Notes: generated by a model not told the origin, from the letters alone. Numbered from the stretch's first letter, positions 1 to 9,052 are shown. The stretch: DNA of 64,000 nucleotides from Syntrophales bacterium (GCA_023230565.1 JALNXD010000009.1:1-64000), one strand, 5' to 3'. Made by a program: numbers and translations.

Positions 1-1
1 C

Positions 2-1141
2 GGTCTTGCTTCCTACGGGGGAGGCCGGAGGAACACCTTTATCGACCACATGAGCCGTGTGCGCAAGACTCCGCTGGTGACGGCGGTACTGGGCAAATGT
101 TACGGCGAGCCGACATGGATGGCTTGTCTTTCCGACTTTGTGGTCATGGTGAAGGGGACGGCCATGGGTGTATCCGGTCCCCGGATCGTATCCATTGCAT
201 TGGGCGAGAAGATCACCGACGAGGAGCTGGGCGGCTGGGAGCTTCATTCGAAAGTGACCGGTATGGCCGACCGCGTGGCGGAAAATGAGGACGAGTGCAT
301 GCAGATTATCCGGGAATATTTAAGTTATCTGCCTTCCCATAATGAAGAGCTGCCTCCGTTGGTGCCCGTTCCCGAGGGTTCGGGAGAGGGTATGCCGGAC
401 ATTTTAAACATTCTTCCGGAGAAGCGGAACCGGACCTATGACATGAATCAGATACTGAGATGCATAGTGGACAAGGACAGCCTGTTTTCCGTAAAGCCGC
501 TTTTCGGACAGACGGTGATCACTTCATTCGGAAGAGTCGGCGGCCGGGTGGTCGGATTTGTCGCGAATCAGCCGCGCTTCAACTCAGGGGCCATGGATAC
601 CGACGGCATCGAAAAGGTTATGAGCTTTCTGTGCCTCTGCGATTCTTTCAATATCCCGCTTATTTTTATGGAAGATATTCCCGGATTCCTCGTGGGTCGC
701 GAAGCGGAACGCAAGCGGGTCGGCGCCCATGTAATGAATTTCATGAACGCACTGGGCCTTGTAACAGTTCCAAAGATCACTGTTATCTTGAGAAAAGCGT
801 ATGGAATGGCCTTTTGGAACATGTGCGGCTCAGGCAGCGGTGCCGACTCGATCGTCGCCTGGCCTACTGCTGAAATGAGCTTTGTCGACCCTGTCATCGC
901 GGCAAACGTGGTCTTCGGAGCCACTCCTGCAAAAACACCGGAAGAGCAGGAAGAACGGGTGAAGAAAATGGCTGAAGGAACCGAACCGTATGGCGCCGCC
1001 GGGCTTCATTTCATCCATGATGTAATAGATCCGCGGGAGACAAGGAACCACATCATTAAAGTACTTAAGCAAACACAGGAGTGTTCGAAAACGAAAGGAA
1101 TCGGGGAGCATCGGCTTGCCAACTGGCCGACCAAATTCTGA
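2..1141 (+). CDS. Acyl-CoA carboxyltransferase subunit, 3' part (5' end outside window)
   Basis: The frame is open from base 2 to the TGA at 1139-1141, so only the C-terminal ~379 residues are present; the family is usually 510-540 residues. It belongs to the PccB/AccD5/GcdA-type carboxyltransferase family, which moves a carboxyl group between biotin and an acyl-CoA. The first visible residues (GLASYGGG) and the later blocks ENEDECMQIIREYLSYLP, DIPGFLVG and DPRETR are standard for this family. The C-terminal crotonase-like domain that binds CoA/biotin is complete. A strong terminator follows at 1155-1190. No biotin carboxylase gene is in the window, and a lone biotin carrier lies at 49563-49778. 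The function could be a carboxylase or a decarboxylase; the sequence alone does not decide. Confidence 0.93.
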   Translation, partial: GLASYGGGRRNTFIDHMSRVRKTPLVTAVLGKCYGEPTWMACLSDFVVMVKGTAMGVSGPRIVSIALGEKITDEELGGWELHSKVTGMADRVAENEDECMQIIREYLSYLPSHNEELPPLVPVPEGSGEGMPDILNILPEKRNRTYDMNQILRCIVDKDSLFSVKPLFGQTVITSFGRVGGRVVGFVANQPRFNSGAMDTDGIEKVMSFLCLCDSFNIPLIFMEDIPGFLVGREAERKRVGAHVMNFMNALGLVTVPKITVILRKAYGMAFWNMCGSGSGADSIVAWPTAEMSFVDPVIAANVVFGATPAKTPEEQEERVKKMAEGTEPYGAAGLHFIHDVIDPRETRNHIIKVLKQTQECSKTKGIGEHRLANWPTKF

Positions 1142-1154
1142 AATATTTTTTTTG

Positions 1155-1190
1155 AGCCCCTTCATCAGAACTGATGGAGGGGCTTTTTTT
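1155..1190 (+). terminator. Intrinsic terminator after the carboxyltransferase
   Basis: AGCCCCTTCATCAG (1155-1168) pairs with CTGATGGAGGGGCT (1171-1184) with one G-U wobble, followed by a run of T to 1190. It separates the carboxyltransferase from the regulator gene downstream. Confidence 0.9.
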
Positions 1191-1214
1191 ACCTTGCCGA
1201 ATATTCGCTCTGTG

Positions 1215-1243
1215 TTGACTTTACTTGCAGACAGGTGTACAAA
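1215..1243 (+). promoter_or_regulatory. Sigma-70-type promoter of the sigma-54 activator gene
   Basis: TTGACT (1215-1220), 17-base spacer, TACAAA (1238-1243). It lies directly downstream of the preceding terminator and ~35 bases before the regulator start, which fits an autonomous housekeeping promoter. Confidence 0.5.
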
Positions 1244-1277
1244 TTGGCTCCTTTAAGCTCCGGAGGTGAAATCATCA

Positions 1278-4200
1278 ATGAGCGAAGCCGGGCATCTTTT
1301 TATGCCTTTGGTCCGCCCTCTTTACAAAAGGACGAAAAATGCTTCGAAATCGGATTTGAAGCAAAAAATGAAGACATCGGAAGAACATAATCATCGAAGG
1401 ATTTTATCTTTAGCCGCACTCTTTGACGGAGAATTCCATATAGACTGGCTTCAGGAACTTGCAAATGAAAAGGCTTCAAAAATTTTTTCGGCCCTGGAAT
1501 ACGGTGTAACCAACCGCTTCCTTGCCAGCAGCAACTCCTTTATTTTTTCTTTTATCTCACGCACAGCGCAAAAAGGATTAATGGATGATATTTCCGCCGA
1601 CGAAAAGAAAGCCCTGCACCGCCGCATTATCAAGATTTTCCTTCAAGCGGTCCCTGATGGCCCGGACCGGACAAAAAAAATTGCGTTTCATCTTTTGCAT
1701 ATCACAAACAATTTAGATGAATGCAGGCTTCTCATTGAGGCTGGCAACCTGCACCGGAAGAGCTTCAGAGATGACGAGGCGCGCCGGTATTATGACAAGG
1801 CAATCGAAAGTCTCAAAACAATGAAAGGGCATGATGTGTCCCTCTTGTTTATCGAAGCGGCACTTCAGTATGCCAAAGCTTCTGCGGATAATACCGATCC
1901 GGCAAAGGTAATTTCAATAATCAAAAAAGCAATAGGCCGCGCCCGGTCCAACGGATATAATGATTATGCCGGTTTTTTGGAAATGCACCTGGGCAAAAGC
2001 GAGTGGCTCCGTTCCCGATACCGCCCTGCACTCCATCATTTTAAAAACGGGTGGGCTTTGACGAGGAAAATCGACGATCCTGCGATTCAAAGATCAGCTA
2101 CAATCTTCGGCATGTTTTTTCATTACTGGTCCGGAAATTATCGGGAAGTTGTACAGAGCTACGAAACGCTTGTACCCGACGTGGAAAACACATTTCCAAA
2201 AGACAGCCTGCCGCTTTTAGCCGCCTTGACTGCCGGAGTCTGTCTGGGACACACGGGGGTATACTCTCAAGCTCTCGGAATGCTCCATGCCATTCAGGAG
2301 CACGGCCGAAGCATAGGCAATTTGTCGGTTGCGGGGCTCGCGGGAATTACAATCGGATATCTGCTTTTAGAGCTCAACCGTCCCGAAGACTCCCTGCACT
2401 ACATAGAAGAATCTTTAAAAGAAGCGACAAAAAGCCGCAATGTATATGCCCAGTTGAACGGTTTGGCATTACTCTGTTACGCATCCCATCTTGTAAATGA
2501 CCACAGGCGTGCACTTTCGGCTCTGCAGGATTACTTTGAACTCAGCGGCAAAGCAAAATTGACTGTAAAATTCAGTGCCGTCTGGCTGCTGATTTGCTGG
2601 GCCGTTGAAGAAGGCTCATTCCCTCGCGTTGAAGGTATTTCACTGGAAGAAGATATACGATATTCATTTGAAAGCGGCAATCTTCTTATGAAGGGGGTTG
2701 CCTGTCGATACAAGGCGCTTCTCCATAGAAAACAGGGCCGCCCGCCGCAGGATGTGATGTGTGAACTGAAAAAATCAGTGCGGCATCTGGAATCCTCTGG
2801 TCATCAGATAGAATTGGCCAAAACAAAGATTGAACTGGCCAGGGAATATCTGCGGGCCGGCAGTGAAACAAGAGCCATGAAATGGGCGAAAACGGCTGCA
2901 AAAACACTTTATTCCTTTAATGACGAACTGGTTCCTGACGACATACGCCCGCTCGTCAAAGATCTTCGCTTTGGAGAAAATCTGCTCGAAGAAATTCTCG
3001 GACTAAGTCAGGAGCTCACTACGATTCTCGATTATAAAGATCTGTCGAGGCACATTATTGCAACTATTAACAGGATTACCGGCGCCGAAAGAGGGGCCAT
3101 TTTCCTTTTAGAGGACGATTCTCACGACATCGTACTCCGGGCAGCAAAAAATCTTACATCAAAAGATATCACAAATCCCGGCTTTGAAACGTCCATGAAG
3201 CTTATAGAAGAGACATTAAAATCAGGCAATGGACGCATAAGAGAGCTGAATGAGCATAGCGCGCCGAATCCCGCCGGAGCAGATACCATCCGGTCATGCA
3301 TATGTGTACCTATGACCATCCGCAATAAGACTGTCGGCGTTCTGTATCATGATAACCGTCTATTTTGCAGCGCCTTCAAAAAACAGGATTTGAAAATACT
3401 CAACTATTTTGCCGCTCAGGCTGCAATCTCAATGGATAATGCGAGATCATGGCAGGCAATGAATGAAATGTACGAAAAACAGACAATAGAAAAGCGGTAT
3501 TATGAAAATGAATACCTGGAAACCATTCATTTTGAAGATTTCGTGGGAAAAAGCCCGGCTATTATGAAAGTATTCAGCCAGGTGGAACAAGTAGCCGGAA
3601 CCGACGCCACTGTTCTCATTCTGGGAGAAACAGGGGTTGGGAAAGAGCTGATAGCCCGGTCCATTCACCGGCACAGCTCCCGCAATGGAAAGCCGTTTAT
3701 AAGAGTCCACTGCAGCGCACTGCCGGAAAGCCTCATTTCCAGTGAACTTTTCGGTCATGAAAAGGGGGCGTTTACCGGTGCGAATTCAAGGCATATGGGA
3801 AGGTTTGAGCTGGCACACGGCGGTACCATATTTCTCGATGAAATTGGGGATATTTCGATGGAAATCCAGGTAAAACTCCTGCGCGTTCTTCAAAGCGGAG
3901 AATTTGAACGGGTCGGCGGCCATCATACGCTTAAATCGGACTTCCGCCTGCTGGCTGCCACGAATCGCGATCTGCAAAAAGAGGTCGAAACGGGGCGCTT
4001 TCGCCAGGACCTTTACTACCGGCTCAACGTCTTTCCCATAAATGTTCCCGCACTGCGCGACAGGAAAGACGATATTCCGCTGCTGGCTCATTATTTTCTT
4101 ACTCTTTATGCCGGTAAATTCAATAAACCTCTGGAGACCATCGCCCGTAATGATATGGAAAAGCTCCTCGCATACAGCTGGCCGGGAAACGTGAGGGAGC

Positions 4201-4484
4201 TGGAAAACGTGATAGAACGAAGCGTGATCCTCAGCAATGGGTCACATTTACGCATTCCTGAGCTTGGAGATAAATCTTCTCCGTTATTTACCGACAAACC
4301 CTTTGCAAGTCTCAAAAAAAATGAGCGAGACCATATCATTTCGGCACTTCAAAGAACCAACGGAAAAGTTACTGGCCCCGGAGGTGCAGCGGACCTTCTC
4401 GAAATTCATCCCAATACTCTTTTTTCAAGAATGAAGAAGCTCGGCATTCACAAACGGGCTCGTTACTATTCGTCTGATAAATAG
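1278..4484 (+). CDS. Sigma-54-dependent transcriptional activator with TPR, GAF, AAA+ and Fis-type HTH
   Basis: A cytoplasmic enhancer-binding protein of about 1068 residues. The ATG at 1278 is preferred because GGAGG (1262-1266) lies 11 bases upstream; an in-frame GTG at 1266 overlaps that ribosome site. Residues ~40-110 resemble the winged-helix segment that follows the ATPase of STAND proteins, though no NB-ARC P-loop precedes it. TPR-like helices follow (~120-540), then a GAF domain (~570-725). The AAA+ domain has Walker A GETGVGKE (~782), the sigma-54 contact loop GAFTGA (~830) and Walker B FLDEIGD (~852). A Fis-type HTH ends the protein (~1029-1058). There is no receiver domain, so the signal is probably a ligand or partner sensed by GAF/TPR. 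The next gene has a sigma-54 promoter, making it the obvious target. Confidence 0.93.
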   Translation: MSEAGHLFMPLVRPLYKRTKNASKSDLKQKMKTSEEHNHRRILSLAALFDGEFHIDWLQELANEKASKIFSALEYGVTNRFLASSNSFIFSFISRTAQKGLMDDISADEKKALHRRIIKIFLQAVPDGPDRTKKIAFHLLHITNNLDECRLLIEAGNLHRKSFRDDEARRYYDKAIESLKTMKGHDVSLLFIEAALQYAKASADNTDPAKVISIIKKAIGRARSNGYNDYAGFLEMHLGKSEWLRSRYRPALHHFKNGWALTRKIDDPAIQRSATIFGMFFHYWSGNYREVVQSYETLVPDVENTFPKDSLPLLAALTAGVCLGHTGVYSQALGMLHAIQEHGRSIGNLSVAGLAGITIGYLLLELNRPEDSLHYIEESLKEATKSRNVYAQLNGLALLCYASHLVNDHRRALSALQDYFELSGKAKLTVKFSAVWLLICWAVEEGSFPRVEGISLEEDIRYSFESGNLLMKGVACRYKALLHRKQGRPPQDVMCELKKSVRHLESSGHQIELAKTKIELAREYLRAGSETRAMKWAKTAAKTLYSFNDELVPDDIRPLVKDLRFGENLLEEILGLSQELTTILDYKDLSRHIIATINRITGAERGAIFLLEDDSHDIVLRAAKNLTSKDITNPGFETSMKLIEETLKSGNGRIRELNEHSAPNPAGADTIRSCICVPMTIRNKTVGVLYHDNRLFCSAFKKQDLKILNYFAAQAAISMDNARSWQAMNEMYEKQTIEKRYYENEYLETIHFEDFVGKSPAIMKVFSQVEQVAGTDATVLILGETGVGKELIARSIHRHSSRNGKPFIRVHCSALPESLISSELFGHEKGAFTGANSRHMGRFELAHGGTIFLDEIGDISMEIQVKLLRVLQSGEFERVGGHHTLKSDFRLLAATNRDLQKEVETGRFRQDLYYRLNVFPINVPALRDRKDDIPLLAHYFLTLYAGKFNKPLETIARNDMEKLLAYSWPGNVRELENVIERSVILSNGSHLRIPELGDKSSPLFTDKPFASLKKNERDHIISALQRTNGKVTGPGGAADLLEIHPNTLFSRMKKLGIHKRARYYSSDK

Positions 4485-4612
4485 AATTCTTGAATTGCTC
4501 CGTCGATCGAATCGTCCACCCCGGCACACCCGGGCTGCAAAGGTGAGTTCGCCGGACAGCTTCACAAAATGACAAATTTCCAATTACTTTTATTTACTAT
4601 ATAAAATGTGTA

Positions 4613-4626
4613 AACGATATTTCGTT
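4613..4626. promoter_or_regulatory. Candidate enhancer (UAS) for the sigma-54 activator
   Basis: The inverted repeat AACGA-TATT-TCGTT is centred about 95 bases upstream of the -12 element at 4713-4714. That is the usual distance for an enhancer-binding-protein site. The assignment rests on position and symmetry only. Confidence 0.35.
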
Positions 4627-4699
4627 AATTTTATTGGAGACGGCATATTTTTATTGATCTAACCCCATATAATCTTTTCAAAATTCCCTTAGTATCAGA

Positions 4700-4715
4700 T
4701 GGTATGATTGTTGCT
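4700..4715 (+). promoter_or_regulatory. Sigma-54 (-24/-12) promoter of the acyl-CoA synthetase gene
   Basis: TGGTATGATTGTTGCT matches the RpoN consensus TGGCACG-N4-TTGCW at all invariant positions: GG at 4701-4702 and GC at 4713-4714 with the required 10-base gap. It lies ~120 bases before the ATG at 4837 and just downstream of a gene for a sigma-54 activator. Confidence 0.7.
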
Positions 4716-4836
4716 TTTTAATGGACAGGACAGGTTAACCTATGCGATAAACATGTGAAATATGCAGTTTTAGAGCATAGCCGTTTTTATTCAGCCATAG
4801 CTGGTCTTTTAAAAAAGATAACAAAGGAGACGGAAA

Positions 4837-6534
4837 ATGGAAAAAATATGGATGAAAAACTGGCCGGATTTTATTCCTAAAGAAGTTATTTATCCCAAGG
4901 GGGAAAAACCTCTGTTCGAGTACCTTCGCGACAATGCCAGGGAATTTCCTGAAAGAACCGCAATTATTTTTTATGGAAGAGAGGTTACCTACCGGGAACT
5001 TGACGAGAAGTCGGAAAAATTTGCACATTTCCTCCTCGATTCCGGGTTTAAAAAAGGAGACCGTATCGCTCTTTTTCTTCCCAGTTGTCCTCAGTATCAC
5101 ATCGCACACTACGGCATCAATAAAATGGGCGGCATAATCATACCTTGCAGTCCCGTCTTCAAAGAATGGGAACTCGCATACGAATTGAAGGACTCGGGCG
5201 CCAGGGCGATCGTATCACTTGATCTTCTTTATCCGGTGGCAGCAGGCGCCGGAAAAGAATGTGATTTACAAAAGATCATTGTGACCAGCCTGCACGATTT
5301 CCTTCCCGAAAAAGAAACGATGAACCTGGTACCTATGATGAAAATCCCGAAAGCAGTACATCCCGGAACGGTAGAATTTCTGGACATCATGACCCGGTAT
5401 CCGGCGGATCCTGTTCAGGCGGACGTAAGCCTTGAGGACATAGTTCAATTCCAGTATACGGGAGGAACAACAGGTCTTCCCAAAGGAGCTATTCTGACTC
5501 ACAGGGCAAAATTGTTTAAAGTGGCAAACGTAACGAATATAATGAAGGCGGACCTTGAATTTGCCGGATATACGGGAGATGCTCCTGTCTGTCTTTCAAC
5601 TCTTCCCACGTTCCATATTGCCGGCATGCTGGCAAGTGTAGATGCACAAATTGCACTTGGCAGCACTCAAATTCTGATGGTGATGTTCGATCCGGTTGCC
5701 GCCATGCAAGCCATCGACCATTATAAAATAGACTATTTCCAGGCCACGGTCCCAATGACTGTGGGAATCATGGACCATCCGGAACGGAAAAATTATGATC
5801 TGTCGACTTTAAAACTCTGTCTCGCCACAAGTTTCGGAATTCAGCTGACAGAAGAGATTGCAACGCGGTGGAAAGAAGACACAAACGGCTGCATTCTCGT
5901 GGAAGCTGCCTACGGCCTTTCCGAAACTCATACATTCGACTCTTACATGCCGCTTAATAAACCTAAATACGAGCAGGGCTGCCAGGGCATTCCTCTTCCA
6001 GGCGCCGATTTCAAAATTGTTTCTTTCGAAGACAGAACCAGGGAAGTCCCTGTGGGAGAAATGGGCGAAATTTCACTCACTCATCCCGCCGTTTTCAAGG
6101 GTTACTGGAATAAGCCCGTAGAAACAAAGGACACTCTCATTGATGGCTGGGTCTATACCGGAGATATGGGCAAATTTGACGAAGACGGCTATCTTTACTT
6201 CCTGGGCAGAAAAAAAGAAATGATAAAAACATCGGGGTTCAGCGTGTTTCCAGAAGAGGTTGAGCTTTTCCTGTGCCGGCATGAAGCCGTTGACAGAGCT
6301 GCAGTAATAGGCGTGCCCGACGAAAAGAAAGGAGAAGTTATCAAAGCCTTTGTCATTCCGAAGCCGCAGTTTAAAGACACTATTTCGCCGGATGCAATTA
6401 TTTCCTGGGCGAAGGAAATGATCTCACCTTACAAGGTACCCAAAAACATAGAGATAAGGAGCGATTTTCCGATGAGCGGCGCCGGCAAAGTACTGAGAAG
6501 AGAGCTTCTCGAGGAGGAACTGAAAAAGAAATAA
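4837..6534 (+). CDS. Acyl-CoA synthetase (AMP-forming, fatty-acid/aryl-acid type)
   Basis: A 565-residue ANL-superfamily ligase: carboxylate + ATP + CoA gives acyl-CoA + AMP + PPi. The start has a clear AAAGGAGA at 4823-4830. Visible motifs in order: the AMP/P-loop YTGGTTGLPKG (~207), the A5-like GLSETHTF (~361), the A7 YTGDMGKFDEDGYL (~440), the hinge region GRKKEMIKTSGF, and the C-terminal catalytic lysine motif GAGKVLRREL (~548). Length and motif spacing are normal, so it should be active. The specificity (long-chain, short-chain or aromatic acid) cannot be read from sequence. It is monocistronic: a sigma-54 promoter before it and a strong terminator after it. The regulated supply of an acyl-CoA for the neighbouring degradation genes is inferred. 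Confidence 0.93.
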   Translation: MEKIWMKNWPDFIPKEVIYPKGEKPLFEYLRDNAREFPERTAIIFYGREVTYRELDEKSEKFAHFLLDSGFKKGDRIALFLPSCPQYHIAHYGINKMGGIIIPCSPVFKEWELAYELKDSGARAIVSLDLLYPVAAGAGKECDLQKIIVTSLHDFLPEKETMNLVPMMKIPKAVHPGTVEFLDIMTRYPADPVQADVSLEDIVQFQYTGGTTGLPKGAILTHRAKLFKVANVTNIMKADLEFAGYTGDAPVCLSTLPTFHIAGMLASVDAQIALGSTQILMVMFDPVAAMQAIDHYKIDYFQATVPMTVGIMDHPERKNYDLSTLKLCLATSFGIQLTEEIATRWKEDTNGCILVEAAYGLSETHTFDSYMPLNKPKYEQGCQGIPLPGADFKIVSFEDRTREVPVGEMGEISLTHPAVFKGYWNKPVETKDTLIDGWVYTGDMGKFDEDGYLYFLGRKKEMIKTSGFSVFPEEVELFLCRHEAVDRAAVIGVPDEKKGEVIKAFVIPKPQFKDTISPDAIISWAKEMISPYKVPKNIEIRSDFPMSGAGKVLRRELLEEELKKK

Positions 6535-6605
6535 TGAAAATGTTGATGGAGCGATTAAACAGAGCACATATCGGTGCAACCCACAGCCGGTAAAGTAGTG
6601 AAGAG

Positions 6606-6645
6606 GCCGGTTTGAAAAAATAAATTTCAAACCGGCCTTTTTTTG
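6606..6645 (+). terminator. Intrinsic terminator after the acyl-CoA synthetase
   Basis: A perfect 13-base stem, GGCCGGTTTGAAA (6606-6618) with TTTCAAACCGGCC (6626-6638), loop AAATAAA, then T7. On the minus strand the stem is not followed by a T run, so it acts mainly on plus-strand transcription. Confidence 0.92.
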
Positions 6646-6686
6646 CTCTTCATTTGTAGGGCAGGAGATATTCGAAAGAAATCTTT

Positions 6687-7973
6687 TTATCTTTTTGCGA
6701 GAGGGGTTTTCATAATCCATTTACGTATGTGATCCGCTACCTCTTCACCTGAAGACTCCTGTATGTAGTGCCCTGTATCGGCGATCGGTTGCGGCGGTGC
6801 ACAGTGTTTGAAAATATTGCGAAGAGCTCCTTCGCCCTCTTTAAGCGGATCTCTGTCACCCCATGGCAAAAAGACTGGAATATCCAATGTTTTTAGAACT
6901 TTCACTGCGGCATAGTTGTCATAGTTACCCGGGTGGTTAATACGAATCGGCACCAGCCTCGGCCAGGTGAATGCTCCAGCCTGATATTCAGCCGATGGAA
7001 ACGGAGCCCTGTATGCAGCCTGTTCCCCCTCACTTAATGCACAACGATCGGAATACGACTGCATTACTTCAGGAACATCCATATAATTCTGCCGCTGTGC
7101 ATAATGCCGCCATCGAAGGAATCCTTCGTTTGAACCTGCCCCCTTTCCATAGGGTATCCCCGTGCTCATCGCCACAAGTCTGCCGAAGCGTTCCGGTATC
7201 TGGGAAAGCACTCTCAGACCTATCAATCCGCCCCAATCCTGGCATACAAGAGTTATGCGCGACAAATCGAGTGCCAAAATGAATTTACGCATCCACCGGG
7301 CAAAAGATTTATAGCTATATGCATTGATTTCGACAGGCTTGTCCGAACGGCCGAAGCCGATCTGGTCGGGAACAATCACGCGACCGATTTCTGCCAAAGG
7401 CGGTATCATTTTTCTGTACAGGTACCCCCATGTCGGCTCACCATGCAACATAAGAATGGGATCACCGGCACCCTTTTCCACATAGGCCATGCGCAGGCCT
7501 TCAATTTCCATGTAATGCGGCTCATAATCGAATCCCGGCAGATTCAAAAACCGATCTTCCGGTGTGCGCAACACAGATCCTTCCGGCCAGCCGGTATTGC
7601 ACCTTCCATACTTTTTCGCCAATCCTATGAGCTTCTTTATATTTTCGCCTTCAATTCCCTCCGCTATTTCCGCAAGCCAGAGCAGAAAATCGATGAGATC
7701 CGCCTCTATCTCGTGCTCCGGCGGCCTCGGTTCATAGCGGTCCCGGAAACCGTACACAGTCGCCATTGAGGGCCGGCCTTTGCCAAGATCAGCCAGTTCA
7801 AGGCCATAGAGATAATCATGATCCGATCGCCAATACACACGCCCGGCACGCATCCCCGCGGCTTTTTCCACCGCGGCGGCAACCTCCGGCATATCGTCAA
7901 ACTCCTGTTCTGAAAGCAGTGGATCATCTCTCAGAACGGCCAGTTCTTCGGCAGCAGGATTGATGAATTTCAT
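6687..7973 (-). CDS. Haloalkane-dehalogenase-like alpha/beta hydrolase with an extra N-terminal domain
   Basis: 428 residues, about 120-130 longer than haloalkane dehalogenases. The alpha/beta-hydrolase part begins near residue 135 (VLRTPEDRFLNLPGF), which is where subfamily HLD-I enzymes normally start. HGEPTW (177-182) supplies the oxyanion region. The nucleophile elbow CQDWGG puts Asp246 and the halide-binding Trp247 next to each other. Acid candidates are Asp373 or Asp375 (WGDRDP), and the base is His402 (DTGHY). Known HLDs hydrolyse a carbon-halogen bond to alcohol plus halide; related members hydrolyse epoxides or esters. Residues 1-130 were not recognised; they are acidic and mainly helical. 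The start codon overlaps the upstream hydrolase stop (ATGA, 7970-7973), indicating coupled translation. Confidence 0.85.
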   Translation of the reverse strand: MKFINPAAEELAVLRDDPLLSEQEFDDMPEVAAAVEKAAGMRAGRVYWRSDHDYLYGLELADLGKGRPSMATVYGFRDRYEPRPPEHEIEADLIDFLLWLAEIAEGIEGENIKKLIGLAKKYGRCNTGWPEGSVLRTPEDRFLNLPGFDYEPHYMEIEGLRMAYVEKGAGDPILMLHGEPTWGYLYRKMIPPLAEIGRVIVPDQIGFGRSDKPVEINAYSYKSFARWMRKFILALDLSRITLVCQDWGGLIGLRVLSQIPERFGRLVAMSTGIPYGKGAGSNEGFLRWRHYAQRQNYMDVPEVMQSYSDRCALSEGEQAAYRAPFPSAEYQAGAFTWPRLVPIRINHPGNYDNYAAVKVLKTLDIPVFLPWGDRDPLKEGEGALRNIFKHCAPPQPIADTGHYIQESSGEEVADHIRKWIMKTPLAKR

Positions 7974-8950
7974 AACGATGCACCTGCCTTTCTGTCAAGG
8001 AATTCCACGATTGCATCCGCCAGATCCGGCCCCCTGTCGTCCTGCAGAAAGTGAGCAGCCCGATCAAAGGTCAGCGGTCCTTCAGCATGAGGCAGCAGTT
8101 CCTTTAACCTGTGGGCAAACTGGATGGAAAAATTGCCATCTTCAGGTGCCCATAACAGGAGCGCAGGGATAGCGGACAGTTCATGAAGACGTTCCTCAAT
8201 ATTTCTGAAGTCACCCCATCCGCGGTCATTTTCTCTTTTTGGCACTGTATGCGGCCAGCAGAGGACAGCCTGTTCCGAATTCGTCTCGTCAAAGACATGA
8301 TCATACCCCCGGGCCTCTGTATCCGTCATTCCCCGCTTGCTTATTCTTGAAACGCCTCCGTGCGACCACCACTTGTTCCGTATCATAAAATAGGAACCGG
8401 CCAGGGGCAGCTGGGGGGTCATCCACCACCATGGCGGTGTCAGCGGCTTGTCATTGAAGGTTGTATAAAGCCATGTATTCATCAATACTATCGCATCGAG
8501 CCGCTCAATGCGCTGCAGTGCCGCGCCTATCCCCTGTGGACCACCCCAATCCTGTCCGACGATCACAAAGCCGCGCAGCCTTAACTGGTCAATGAGCGAG
8601 ACCAGATCCGCAATATGATGGGCGAGCGTAAGCCTCGAATCAATTCTCGGATGGTCGGAATACCCTGCCCCGATAAAATCGGGCACGATAACCCGGTAGC
8701 CCGCGTTCGTAAGCGGATCGACGAAGAAACGATACAAAAAACCCCACGTCGGATTCCCGTGCAGCAGCAGGACAGGACGCGCATTGGGATCGCCCTCATC
8801 AATATAGGCCATGTGCTGGCCGTTTACCTTCAGGAAGTGCTGCTCCCATGGAAAATGCGGTAAAAGCCAGTCAGGTGTAACCCTCAACTCAAACATGCGT
8901 GCCTCCCGCAGAATGTTTTCCGCTTTCGTTGACGATTTACTTGATGCCAA
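7970..8950 (-). CDS. Haloalkane-dehalogenase-like alpha/beta hydrolase
   Basis: 326 residues, close to the usual HLD length. HGNPTW (64-69) carries the Asn-type halide ligand seen in HLD-II/III enzymes. GQDWGG gives nucleophile Asp134 with Trp135, PDFIGAGYSDHP follows strand 4, Glu270/Asp271 are acid candidates and His300 (AAHF) is the base. It differs from the downstream paralogue, which has Glu instead of Asn in HGxP, so the pair are separate subfamilies rather than a recent duplication. No signal peptide is seen, so it is cytoplasmic. It is probably the last-but-one gene of the minus-strand island. A true dehalogenase function is not proved; epoxide or fluoroacetate hydrolase activity is possible. 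Confidence 0.85.
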   Translation of the reverse strand: MASSKSSTKAENILREARMFELRVTPDWLLPHFPWEQHFLKVNGQHMAYIDEGDPNARPVLLLHGNPTWGFLYRFFVDPLTNAGYRVIVPDFIGAGYSDHPRIDSRLTLAHHIADLVSLIDQLRLRGFVIVGQDWGGPQGIGAALQRIERLDAIVLMNTWLYTTFNDKPLTPPWWWMTPQLPLAGSYFMIRNKWWSHGGVSRISKRGMTDTEARGYDHVFDETNSEQAVLCWPHTVPKRENDRGWGDFRNIEERLHELSAIPALLLWAPEDGNFSIQFAHRLKELLPHAEGPLTFDRAAHFLQDDRGPDLADAIVEFLDRKAGASL

Positions 8951-9052
8951 GAGTCAGAATATGCAATTTTCATATTTGACGGATAGGTAAAAAGCTCTTT
9001 GCACTGGCAAGCTCTTAACAAAAAACATCACTCACTCTCTTGAGGAAAAGAG

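Larger units (their letters stand above)
4485..4836. other. 352-base intergenic region with regulatory sites
   Basis: It holds no credible gene. The 5' part has a GC-rich stretch (4520-4564) containing a short motif seen elsewhere in the window. The AT-rich middle carries an AACGA-N4-TCGTT inverted repeat (4613-4626), and the 3' part carries the sigma-54 promoter at 4700-4715. Confidence 0.7.
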
